Of a stretch of DNA of 64,000 bases, positions 50,701 through 61,311 are shown one piece after another (the stretch's first letter is position 1; the number at the start of each line of letters is the position of its first letter). The position numbers were made by a program, and so were the translations under genes. Below the pieces are notes generated by a model. The model worked only from the letters and a program-made list of their open reading frames with translations. It was not told the DNA's origin and searched no databases. The stretch spans positions 372,001-436,000 of the forward strand of contig JAMSLZ010000004.1 of assembly GCA_026027325.1 (NCBI GenBank). Reading direction: 5' to 3'. The stretch comes from Actinomucor elegans. Its lineage: Eukaryota > Mucoromycota > Mucoromycetes > Mucorales > Mucoraceae.

Positions 50701-50952
50701 TTTTATATAACTATAGCATCTACTTACATTATTGAAACCAGACCAAAAGGTAGGGTTGGAATTATTTGGATTGGAGGCATTCGGTAAAAGAGGGTCTACA
50801 AAGCTACTTGGATTTAATGTATGAGAAGGTGAGGGTAAAGACAGTGGTGGGGATAATGAAGGTGAAGTATGCATAGATTGTCTTGTATATTGTTGCTGCT
50901 GTTGCTGCTGCTGCTGTTGCTGCTGCTGTTGTTGTTGTTGTTGATGATGATG

Positions 50953-51009
<57 letters not shown>

Positions 51010-51240
51010 TTGCTGTTGTTGTTGTTGCATAAAGAATAAAGGGTTATCTGGTGAAAGTTGGTCCAATTTATAAAAGAAGGATTGGTCAATGAAAGATGGC
51101 TGCTGTAGATTCATTACATCGTCATGAGGTTCTGATGTCGAGGAACCTGAAGGGGAATCACAAGTTTGAAAGTTATCCTCAGTAGCTGGTGTAGCAACTG
51201 AACCTGTTAGATTCATCATTGGACTATTAGTAGTTGACAT
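47704..51240 (-). CDS. MGA2: Mga2/Spt23-like ER-membrane-tethered transcription factor
   Basis: Membrane-anchored regulator that in yeast is cut by the ubiquitin-proteasome system to release an activator of the OLE1 fatty-acid desaturase. Five exons: 51240..50728, 50677..50610, 50554..50477, 50427..47873, 47810..47704; introns 49 to 62 nt; 1106 aa, matching Mga2/Spt23 (about 1080 to 1110). In order: Ser/Thr-rich start; two poly-Gln blocks around a His cluster; a conserved N-terminal domain (GMQIRVLGVPQTGAKSRVET, CLGCIQRERKRSQRRKENK); an IPT/TIG domain (LIPNEGPTFGGVEVTLLGSGF); two ankyrin repeats (GHTMLHLAAMLGF, NGYTALHYSAWYNHARVVQVL); acidic region; C-terminal span (FWVPMLCLMVIWLIYQFI) encoded across the last intron. 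An upstream in-frame ATG at 51273 is less likely. Confidence 0.95.
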
Positions 51241-54200
51241 TATATGTATAAAAAAAAAGAAAGAAGGCTTCAAAAGAAAGTTTTTTTTATCTTATTAGAA
51301 AGATTAGGAAAGACTGGGCGAGATATACTAACCAATCATAGTGGAGAGTGAATATAGGTGTCACAAGCTCAACAAGGAAGAAGTGGCCCAAAAGTAGATA
51401 GGATGTACTGTACAATTGAGTTACATACAAGCTCAGATAGACGCGTTAAATGTATATATGATGTTGAATTCAATAGGGTTCTATCATAATATATATAGTA
51501 TAGCTGGAAAAAGGTACAGGATCAATCAATACACGTGAGTACACAGTCCACACCAAATAGCTCAACACTAGTTACCCCGGTTTATGGGGAGACTTATTCT
51601 GCTGCAATTGCTACGTATACTACCTACTATTACTTGGCTTTCTTACAACGAATAGATCCTTTTTTTTTGGATATAAAATCATGCCCATTCATATGTCAAA
51701 CAATCCAAGAAAAGCTTTGTATTGTATTGTAACCATCCCATCAATGGTATAATCTTATTTATGAGCAATATGTAGCATACTGCGTTAGATCACCAGAGTC
51801 GCAGTTACCAAGGCCTTTAGTATTTTCCCTTAAATGTGCACACAGAGACCTCTTCTCCGAGGAAATGAGCCATCATGTGCTCACATTTGTATATCTTGCG
51901 AAGTGTCTCTCTGCAAATAATGTATCATGCTAGGTCGGATTTACAATTTTTCTTGTATATTTCTCGAATTTAACCTGATTTTTAGTAACTGGGAATAACA
52001 CGTTTCAGATCACAATTCTCGGCAGTAATTATCCTACAGTACGTGTTATGCAAAGAATTTGCCTGAGATCATCATGACCAGAGAGAACTCCGTTTAATCT
52101 ATGGATGCTATTGGATGAAATCATCCAATCAATTTTATTGCCTCGCAGTTTGAAATAGCGTTTTAGTGCGCTCAAACATAGATACTGGCAAATATAATAT
52201 ATAAGCAGTTCAATAAAGCTCTTATAACCAAAGTTACTTGTTCCAAGTAGGGAGTATCTACCAATGCGACATATGAACAAAACCAGTCGAGAGATTTAAA
52301 TATGACCAATTGGCTTTATATGTAATTCATATAGTTTTCTATTGATCATTAACAGTAGAATATATTTGTTGTGAGCTGCGGCTAGACAAGATTTTGTTTT
52401 TAAGTTACTTTGTGAAATATCTACTGATTGAATGCGATATTTAGGTGAAATCGTCCAAGAGATTTATAGCCAAATAAATAAATAGATTATTTATATATAT
52501 ATTTAAAAAAAATGAAACCTAATACGTCCTGTCACTAAGAAAGGGGAGTCTTTATGACAAAGAGATATATGTCTCTTTATATCTGCTAGTCCCGTATTGA
52601 GACTTACCATACGTACTTCTAATTTACACTGTTCATCATGTTTCTTGATCCTTGATGGTACCTTTCAGTGTCAAAATAATATATTATCAGTTCCAGTTAG
52701 AGAGTTAATTGATTTCAAAATTTTACATGTGAGTATTGGTCATGTATCAGGGACAAAAGTTTGCATGGTTTAACATATAACTGCCATAGGACATATGGTA
52801 GGCTAATTTATGACATGTACCATATTATAAAATGGCGATCAAAATGTCATTATATTTGATGACATTGGAGAAAATACGGTAGATAATGCGTCATAACAAT
52901 GGCCATTCATTAACAACTCTCATTGTGTCCTCCTCAAATAAAGATTTTAATAAATGCACCTATTGATTCTTCTGAACATGACCTGCTCTCAAAGGCAAGT
53001 AAAGATAAAGCTTATTTTTTCGAGCAATGTCATATAATCAGGAATGTTATTTTTAATTCACCGTTTGTTGTAGTTTTACGTATACATAAGCAAGTACTAC
53101 GAGCCTCTGATCAAACTCCATTTATACGCTCTGGATTTACACTTTTCTGTTTATTATGTCAGCAATACCGTATCATGTACAACAGAACTTCACTGCATAT
53201 ACCTTTATTAATCATTAAAAGCAGATATGGAAACTATAGCTATCAATTCGGATGTCTATAAAATTCATACAATCCAGATTTTTTGATTTCAAATTTTTTC
53301 ATATTTTCCTTGTATGATTGATTTCAAATGGTCGTTTGCTGTTGTGCAGTTGTCCTAGATATTGAAAGCAATTATGAATATCGAAGCAAAAATACAAAGC
53401 TTGTTGAGCTCGCGTAATTTGTATATTCTTTTTACATCACGTAAATATTCCTTGATAGCACTGGTCGGAATTTCTTTTATAAACGCCAGAATGTTTGCTT
53501 CGCCAACGAGAAATCATTCTTTATCAGATAAGTGTATGGAGAATACTTCAGATTCAGAATCCTAAGTCAAGAACACAGATTAAGTATCTATAAAAATTGT
53601 CAAATGCCGAGGAACACATTTTAATTGCCTAAAGAGTCTAACAACCTTATATATGGCTGCTTCATATGGTTGGCAATAATAATGAGCATATGGGCTAAAG
53701 ATATCTTCTAAATCTAGCAGCTTCCTTACCTTTTGTTAGCCATTGAATTTGAGTTCAACCTTATTTATTATGCAAACCGGACTTTGGAATCATCGGCACG
53801 CATTGATCACGAGCCGAATATGAACTATTATCGCATGCTTTGAAGTTCTATCAAGCAAGTTTGTCAAGCTAATAGTGTGTTAATTCTATGTCTATACAGT
53901 TAATTAATTCTTTGGACATTATATTAAATGACCATTAAATGTTTATGTTTACAGTTTAAAGCAAGACAACTTATTACTCGACAATTATATTTGCTTAGAG
54001 TAATTGCCAACCATTGCTCCAATAGAGTCTCTGATCCCATCAATATATCAAGGAATCATTTCATGCGTACTAAGAACGAAAAGTAGACAAAGGTGAATAC
54101 ATTTCTGATGAAATAATTAAAGTTGGATTGCCTTATACATCATTCATTTATGAGTTATCCTGGACGAAGAAGCAGAAAAAGAAGTCAATATATTGCTGAG

Positions 54201-54621
54201 ACGATTGCAGAGAGTTTCTTTATCGTCTTGCTCTAATCCCTATCTCCAATATTCTTGCATATTCATTAAACTAGGTACACCCGATAAAATGCACAAAAAA
54301 AAAAGGTTCAACACAGGCGAGTTATTTGGAAAGAATCAATGGCATAACGGGAAAAATGCTCACAAATAAGAAAAAAAGAAAGGGATTTACTACCTGCGTG
54401 CATTTAAACAGGAAAGATTGAAATTAAAATACATTTGATAAACTGGATTTTGATAATCTCTAGACCACACGATCGTTTCCAGTTTTTAAAATCACGTCAG
54501 ATGAATTATACATATTTATAACGGACTACTACATCTATTAGAGCCATAATGTAACTCAAATATCACACGTATACAGTACATTAATGATTGGCAATAAGCT
54601 TCATCCATTCTATATAAGCTG

Positions 54622-54684
54622 ACCAGATCTCTTCATCGAGCTTGATTTAATACCACGTTTGATTAGTAGTCTATGCACAGAATG
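54622..54684 (-). repeat. dispersed degenerate repeat, copy I (inverted)
   Basis: On the minus strand: TCTGTGCATAGACTACTAATC, AAACGTGGTATT, AAGCTCGATGAAGAGATCTGG. Confidence 0.55.
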
Positions 54685-54784
54685 AGCTATTTAATCTACC
54701 GAAACTATTTCAATCAAAATATTTTGTCCAACAATGGTTAACCTGTAAATGACACGCTTTTCATGTCAACTAGATCTAACGATT

Positions 54785-54841
54785 AACAAGTTTCTCGATC
54801 TCGGTTTGAAGTCATATTTGATTAGTGGTTCATGCTCAAAG
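54785..54841 (-). repeat. dispersed degenerate repeat, copy J (inverted)
   Basis: On the minus strand: TTTGAGCATGAACCACTAATC, AAATATGACTTC, AAACCGAGATCGAGAAAC. Same orientation as copy I, 100 bp apart. Confidence 0.55.
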
Positions 54842-56550
54842 TAGATTGTTACATCCGCTAGGAGAACTTTATTACAAATTAGCTTTTTTGTAAATGCGTT
54901 GTTTGCATTCCGAAGCTTCGGTGTAGTCCGACTAGATAAATTAACCTGTAGCCGTTCTTCCATCCCATTTATCATTGCATCCTTCATTTTTGTTTGTTTG
55001 CTTCTTTCTTTATTCCTTTAAAGTATGAAATATAAATCATAAAAGGCAGAACAAGACGGTGCTATAATAAATGAAGTTCTTATACTCGGGACCACCTTCA
55101 AATGTATGGCAAATCCAAGTAGTCAACAGTCTCCCCAATTGAGCAATAATGGAAACCATCCTCGTCTACCAACAACGGAGTCAAATTACTATTGTAATAG
55201 TTGTATCTAACCTACGCACAACAACCATCATAGTTAATAAAGACAAAAATTCAAACAAAAGTGCCTGGATGACACAAAGCTTCCACAAAATATTACGCCA
55301 AATATTACTTGACCACTTGGCTGTCTGTTGTCGGCGATGAATCCTTGCATGGACAGTAGCTGCCCAAATATAAAGCATAACTCTTTGGCACCAAAACTTC
55401 AATGTCATAACCAAAACAATTGGATATCTAGCTCCAATAGACACTTGAAAATAAACTATTCAATTTGCATAGGTAAATACATTTTGATATTAGCCATTTT
55501 GAATCACATGGCTCCACACAAAAGCACATCAAGAAGAATCCGAAGAGCATAGGGGAGTTAATACGGGCTTCACCGATATTTTACGCAACGACCAACTTAC
55601 TGATATACGACACATTATCCCAGCAAGGTTAGTAATGCGGTAGTTAATATATCATACCATACAATGCTGTTTGCCCAGCTAGGATATAGAATGATTGTAT
55701 TTTATGAGCATCAATTGACCAGTAGAGACACTATAGTAGAACTGCAAATGGGTACATGGTTCAAGATATCAAATATACTTCAGGTTGGATATACCGATGC
55801 AGTGGTGGCCCATCCTGTCTTTTTTTCAATAGAACCAACTACTAGGATGTCGAACGGCTATTTCTACAAGGTCACTTGAACTTTTTACACTCACATTATT
55901 TTGGCGCTAGTTGCTATCCTATGTGACTTTTGGACAAACTTTACATACCTTTGCAAAACGAATTGGTCAATCCAGCACCGAATACATTCAACTTATTCCG
56001 TCTTTCTTAAGTGAAAGAGAATGATTGAACTGGTAGTCCAGACTACCATACAAAGCAAACACATGTATGTATAAGAAAACACCAAGTTTTGGCCAACTTG
56101 CCATATCTTTCGTAAAAATCCTGAAATTACAAGTAGCATTCGGGTGCTCTTGTGAAGTTTTTAATTAGTCAGAGGCCTAACGACTGGTTTATTGCTGCGT
56201 CCTTTATATTATAATATCTCTATCAAGGTAACACTGCCAATTAATAACGGAAACTTTGTCCGAGCGGGGATCCCCAGCGTCAAGTGTGTGATAGAAATAT
56301 GCACCTTTCGCCCATAGAAATAATCCTCGGAACTTTGAACTAAACTATATCTTTAAATCAAAATACATTATAGTGGAGTTTCAACTAAACAGAGGTACTC
56401 TATTACTTACAAGACCAAATGCATCTTTAATAACCCGTTCAACCAAGTAGTAGTATCATGTGCCTTTTGTGACGAGTTTTCAAGTAAAATATAAAATCTT
56501 TTTTTTTTTTTCTCTTCTTCTTCTTGTTCCTTGCATTACTTGTAACTAAG

Positions 56551-57693
56551 ATGGCTGAAAGAAAAGAAAGACCAAGTGGCAGTCATAGAAAGCCACAGCA
56601 TAACAACCAACAGCAGCAGCATTTCATGGCTCCTAACTCGCCAACTTATCCACCCTATGCCACATTTGTTGATGTTCCTACTCAGGTCGTTTATGATCCT
56701 AATGATCCTAGTAATACTGCTACTTATGCATATGTTTACCCATTAAGCCCACAATTCTCGGTCCAATACTATTCTACTACCGCAGCTCAACAACAACAAC
56801 AACAACAACAACAGCAGCAACAACAGCAGCAGCAGCAACAACAACAACAGCAGCAGCAGCCTCAGCCCCAAGAAGTGCGTTATGGAAGTTATCCCGGTTC
56901 ACCCGTGCTTCATCCTCATCTTCATCCTGCTTATCATCACCATTCGCCTCAAGTACATCCTTCCAGTCCGCCTTTTAGTCCTACTTTACAATACCACCAG
57001 CCTCAACAAAATCAGCAAAGCCTTCAACTTTCACCTCCTATCCATGCTACCTTTGTTTTGCCTCCTCATCAGCAGCATTTTCCACCATTGCATATGTCTT
57101 CACCTATCTTGAATGCGTCTGGTTCGCCGCCTCATCATCAATATATTCAACCTTTAGCTTTTGATTTGAAAAAAAGACAAGAGCAATTGGAACAAGAATA
57201 CGCCCATTTGACTCAATTTCATCCACAAAATATCTACGTACGTGGTTTATCTGCCACGGAAACGGATGAATCCTTTTTGGAACTGTGTAAAGTGTAAAGT
57301 ACATTAAATGACGCGTCAATTGTCTGTGATACTAACTTATATGTGCTAGATATGGTCCAATTAGTAGCTCCAAAGCTATTATTGATCAAAAAACAGGTGA
57401 ATGCAAAGGCTATGGATTTGCCATGTTTGAAGATCAAGAGCATTGTCAATTAGCGATTCACGGATTAAACGCGGCCGGTTATCAAGCTTCATTAGCACGA
57501 GTAGGTCAAGAATCCTTCAGTTCAAGATTGAGGAGTCTTCAAGATGAAACATCTACCAATATTTATATTTCCAATCTACCTGTCACTATGGATGAAGAAG
57601 GCCTTGAAGATTTGTTTAAACCTTTTTCAACAATATCAAATCGTATATTACGCGATCCACAATCTGGTTTAAGCAGAGGTGTAGGTTTTGCTA

Positions 57694-57728
<35 letters not shown>

Positions 57729-58204
57729 CTTTTTTTATGTTACAAGTCAACAAACTAACAAGAAACAGGTTAGCTGATCGTCAATCTGCAAGTGCAATTA
57801 TTGAGAAATTCAATGGACATTCTATCTCTGGATCTTCAGCACCCCTGCAGGTCCGTTTTGCTGATTCACCTGCTCAAAAGCGACTCAAGAGTCAAACTTC
57901 ATCCACTAAAAAAGTACCTATTAAAAACCATCGTGATAATACTACTATATTCCCTTTCCCCATCAGACCAATGATGCCTGTCACTCCAGAAACTATGTTG
58001 GGTATAGCGCCTTCATCTTCTAACGGGTAAATGTAGCATAATTTCTTGGTAGATATTTTTGCTAACGCTCTCTTTAGATACCCTCGCTCACTTGTAACCA
58101 CTGAGCCTATTAATACTACTAATAATAATGGTGTAGATGCACTGGCAAGCGCTGTAGAACGTCAATTGGATTTGAATGAAAAAACAGGTCTTGTCAGACA
58201 ATAA
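56551..58204 (+). CDS. RBMS/MSSP-type RNA-binding protein with two RRMs and poly-Gln
   Basis: Single-stranded nucleic-acid or mRNA-binding protein. Four exons: 56551..57293, 57350..57694, 57769..58026, 58078..58204; introns 56, 74 and 51 nt; 490 aa. The N-terminal half is Gln/His/Pro-rich with a poly-Gln run of about 25 (56787..56862, mixed CAA/CAG). RRM1 has NIYVRGLSATETDESF and GYGFAMF; RRM2 has NIYISNLPVTMDEEGLEDLF and RGVGFAR. The order and the MDEE-LE--FKPF match RBMS proteins. The second intron contains an A30 run (57697..57726), unusual so close to the donor. The TTG-start frame upstream is not used. Its stop is 10 bp from the convergent pseudouridine synthase stop. Confidence 0.92.
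57697..57726 (+). repeat. poly(A) tract, A30, inside an intron
   Basis: The A run follows the GT of the donor directly, so the donor reads GTAAAA. It lies on the sense strand of the RBMS-type gene. Confidence 0.9.
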
Positions 58205-58214
58205 AAGAAATATA

Positions 58215-59730
58215 TTAAAAGGAGGCTACTACAATATCTTGGTCTTGTTTAAACGTTGCTTGAGCCCACAATGGTAAATTGGGTGTTTCAAAACACCAGT
58301 CCTTTCCACTGTACTTATAAGCGTGCAACCAAAGCGCCAGTTGATCTGCTTTTGGATCAGTATTCGTTATAGGCACATTGCACTCTAGACACCGTGGCAA
58401 TCCTGTTTTGTTAAGTGGATCATCATCCATATAATCATAAGGTGATTCTTTTATCATCGTATCCAAAATACTTTGAATTTGAGCTGGTTGATCCAACGTC
58501 TGGTTAGAAGATGGTAGTTGGTCTGACCAAGGATTGAGAAACCCATAGATGGGGTCATTAGCAATAGGATAGCCTAAGTAGCGCAAATGAACCCGAATTT
58601 GATGTGTTCGTCCACTCTGGGGTTTACAACGTACTAGACTTGAACGCCCATTATACTCTAATCGCTCAAATAATGTTGTGCATGGCTTTCCTGCGGGATG
58701 CACGTAATTCAAAGAAACTGTATAAGATAATGTTTTGATGGGTGCTTGGCATAGAATAGGTTCTCTGTATAAATACATGTACAAGAGTTGGTTTCAAAGC
58801 ACATAGAGTACATGACTAAGACTTTTACCTTGGAAACTCTCCTGATACACGACAAATGTATTCTTTTTCAATGGCTCCTGTTCTCATCTGAAGTGCAAGC
58901 ATATCAGCCGATTGCGTATTTTTACATATAAGCATAAGCCCGGATGTGATCCTATCTAATCTATTGCAAGCTATAATGATGACAGTAAGAGAACTACGTA
59001 GCAAAGATGCATATATCATTATTACTTACGAAACAGTCTATCATAATTCATTTCTTTACGCATAATATGTGTTACTGTATTATGTCGATATCTTCCACTG
59101 GGATGTACCTAACAAGTATATCAACACAAGGAGTCTATAAAAAAAACTGAATGCACTTACTTGTATGCTCCCAGGTTTATTAATCACTACTAGGTCATTG
59201 TCTTGGTAAATAATTTCAATAGGCTGATCTGTCACTGGTGGTTCATGCCGATGTACTGCATGACTCAATAGATCTTGCCTTTTCACAATCGTATCTGGCG
59301 TTGTTTTTTGATGATTCACTGTCAATAGTCCTTTCTCTATTGCATACCGCTATTGAAATTATCAGTATCAAATCGAACATCAGTGATGAGGTCGCTTACA
59401 TAATAATCTTCAGATCGCCCACGGTATTCTTGAAGGAACACCTGCAAGACGGTAGAGCCAAACATGCGTTCTTTGGCATAAGCACGGAAATGATAATGGT
59501 ATGGTTTCACTTTTCTCAATCCTATAAAACCATTGGCATGCTGATTTCAATGAATAAACCTGTTTATTACCATTTTCAAAATAATACTCGGCTGTATCAA
59601 GGTCATTGATTTTGCGAACGCTTTGCGTTCCTCTCAATATCTTTGTAGGCTCGTGTAAAGCTCTCTTGAAAAGGCGATTGAATAATCGAGTCCATTGACA
59701 CGGTTGATCTCGGTGAATCTTGCTCAACAT
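58215..59730 (-). CDS. RluA-family tRNA pseudouridine synthase (Rib2/Pus9/RPUSD2 type)
   Basis: Converts uridine to pseudouridine, by family most likely U32 of tRNA. Six exons: 59730..59571, 59521..59400, 59349..59161, 59108..59030, 58970..58829, 58764..58215; introns 49 to 64 nt; 413 aa. Conserved order as in RPUSD2: [45 protein letters not shown], the catalytic loop [12 protein letters not shown] with the nucleophilic Asp, then [19 protein letters not shown]. The C-terminus with [20 protein letters not shown] and [11 protein letters not shown] is the fungal Pus8/Pus9 tail. The N-terminus [20 protein letters not shown] is basic and could be a mitochondrial presequence as in Pus9. The frame stays open upstream, so the start is the least certain part. 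Confidence 0.92.
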
Positions 59731-60324
59731 GGGGACACAGTTTAATACAAGCAGGGCAAAAAGAAAGATTTCGGGTGCGGCAAGCGTAGTTTTTAGCTGG
59801 GTATAGAAGTTTAGCTGGGCATTCACCAACACAAAAGTCCAGAATGCAAACACAGCAACAGGCTCTCATTTAACAAACTCACTCTTTAATAAACAAATGC
59901 TGTAGCTCAGTTTGATCAAAGGATACTATTCAAACGTGGCTTGGGATCGGAATTGGTTGAAAGATCAAAATATCATTTGACTTAGGTGGAAGTGTCGTAC
60001 TACCTTAAAGCTAGTTAATGAGCCATAACACCGTTTTTACGTGCTTTTCTTTTTCGATTCTATAACACTACTTGTCGTTGATGGTAGCCTGTCTATCTGT
60101 TTTTCTTTTTTTTTAAAAAAAAAAACTACATCTCTTGCAGTGTATACTAGCATGTAATAAACTAAAAATAGCGTTTATTACTATAAATCATTATTGTTCA
60201 TATAAAACAAGAGGCTTAATTCATTGCAAATCTAATATCTGGTGTATATTTTCTTTTCAGGCTACCATCCAGGTGATCACCAAAGTTAAGCATCCATAGG
60301 TAAGCTTAAAGCTCATACAAACAT
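59731..60324. other. upstream region of the pseudouridine synthase gene
   Basis: About 590 bp. It contains the upstream part of a Cys-rich minus-strand frame (see findings), an abutting T/A run at about 60105..60126 and a fragment similar to the dispersed repeat near 59938. No gene is modelled. Confidence 0.4.
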
Positions 60325-61155
60325 AAAGATCAAAACAACAAAATAACCTTACTCTGGCTCATAGCAATGTCAATTGATCGACATAACTAACGCGAGAGGA
60401 CCCTGCCGTTACACTTCATAGTCAAGAATCACCTTGGCTAATATAACTTGAAAAGTTCATGTAAACCACCTCCTCATAAAAGGCACTACTTAAGAAGTAG
60501 AGCAGATTAGTTATTTCAATGCTTTGATCGGCAATACTACAGTGGATAATGATTGACTCAATAAAAAATAATGAGTATTAACAGAATAATAGTATACAGT
60601 GTACATGAATTACCATTAGCTTCAGTTTTCAACATGCAAAAGATCAAAACAACAAAATAACCTTACTCTGGCTCATAGCAATGTCAATTGATCGACATAA
60701 CTAACGCGAGAGGACCCTGCCGTTACACTTCATAGTCAAGAATCACCTTGGCTAATATAACTTGAAAAGTTCATGTAAACCACCTCCTCATAAAAGGCAC
60801 TACTTAAGAAGTAGAGCAGATTAGTTATTTCAATGCTTTGATCGGCAATACTACAGTGGATAATGATTGACTCAATAAAAAATAATGAGTATTAACAGAA
60901 TAATAGTATACAGTGTACATGAATTACCATTAGCTTCAGTTTTCAACATGCAAAAGATCAAAACAACAAAATAACCTTACTCTGGCTCATAGCAATGTCA
61001 ATTGATCGACATAGCTAACGCGAGAGGACCCTGCCGTTACACTTCATAGTCAAGAATCACCTTGGCTAATATAACTTGAAAAGTTCATGTAAACCACCTC
61101 CTCATAAAAGGCACTACTTAAGAAGTAGAGCAGATTAGCTATTTCAATGCTTTGA
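60325..61155 (+). repeat. tandem repeat, 314-bp unit, about 2.6 copies
   Basis: Three head-to-tail units begin at 60325, 60639 and 60953, each opening AAAGATCAAAACAACAAAAT. The period is exactly 314 bp twice, measured from the shared G of AAGATC. Units 1 and 2 appear identical. Unit 3 stops after TATTTCAATGCTTTGA at 61155 (203 bp) and differs by only two visible A/G or T/C changes. No open frame of note and no tRNA boxes were seen. The array ends 156 bp before the ATG of the next gene. The word CGCGAGAGG occurs once per unit and again at 61222, outside the array. Confidence 0.95.
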
Positions 61156-61311
61156 CTAAGTTTTCGAAATGAGAAAAAAAAAGATCCGGCGAAGCTGCTT
61201 CGAATTTATCTTGAATAATGACGCGAGAGGTCGGTACTTGAATACCTTACATATATGCATGTTTTCCACCTGAAAGTAAAAAGAACGCGTTTTCTTCAAC
61301 TTTCACCAATA

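Larger units (their letters stand above)
51241..56550. other. gene-poor intergenic region, 5.3 kb
   Basis: The largest gene-free stretch. It lies 5' of both MGA2 and the RBMS-type gene and carries inverted dispersed repeats at 54622 and 54785. Open frames of 60 to 112 codons (for example 52923..53261) have random-looking composition and no splicing. No RNA gene was recognised. Confidence 0.45.

Noticed and set aside
52923..53261. 112-codon plus frame in gene-poor DNA
   Set aside because: Random composition, no splice partners, no recognised motif; expected by chance in 5 kb.
55106..55210. Short frame MANPSSQQSPQL ending YYCNSCI, like a zinc-ribbon start of RNF126-type E3 ligases
   Set aside because: It stops at once; the only nearby intron that would extend it is about 31 nt, too short, and no RING follows.
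59938..59975. Possible tRNA-like or further dispersed-repeat copy before the pseudouridine synthase gene
   Set aside because: No cloverleaf forms, and only the right half of the repeat pattern (GGATCGGAATTGGTTGAAAG) is present.
60255..60300. GATCACCAAAGTTAAGCATC, similar to the internal region of 5S rRNA
   Set aside because: Only about 20 bases resemble 5S; the rest of the gene and the stem partners are missing.
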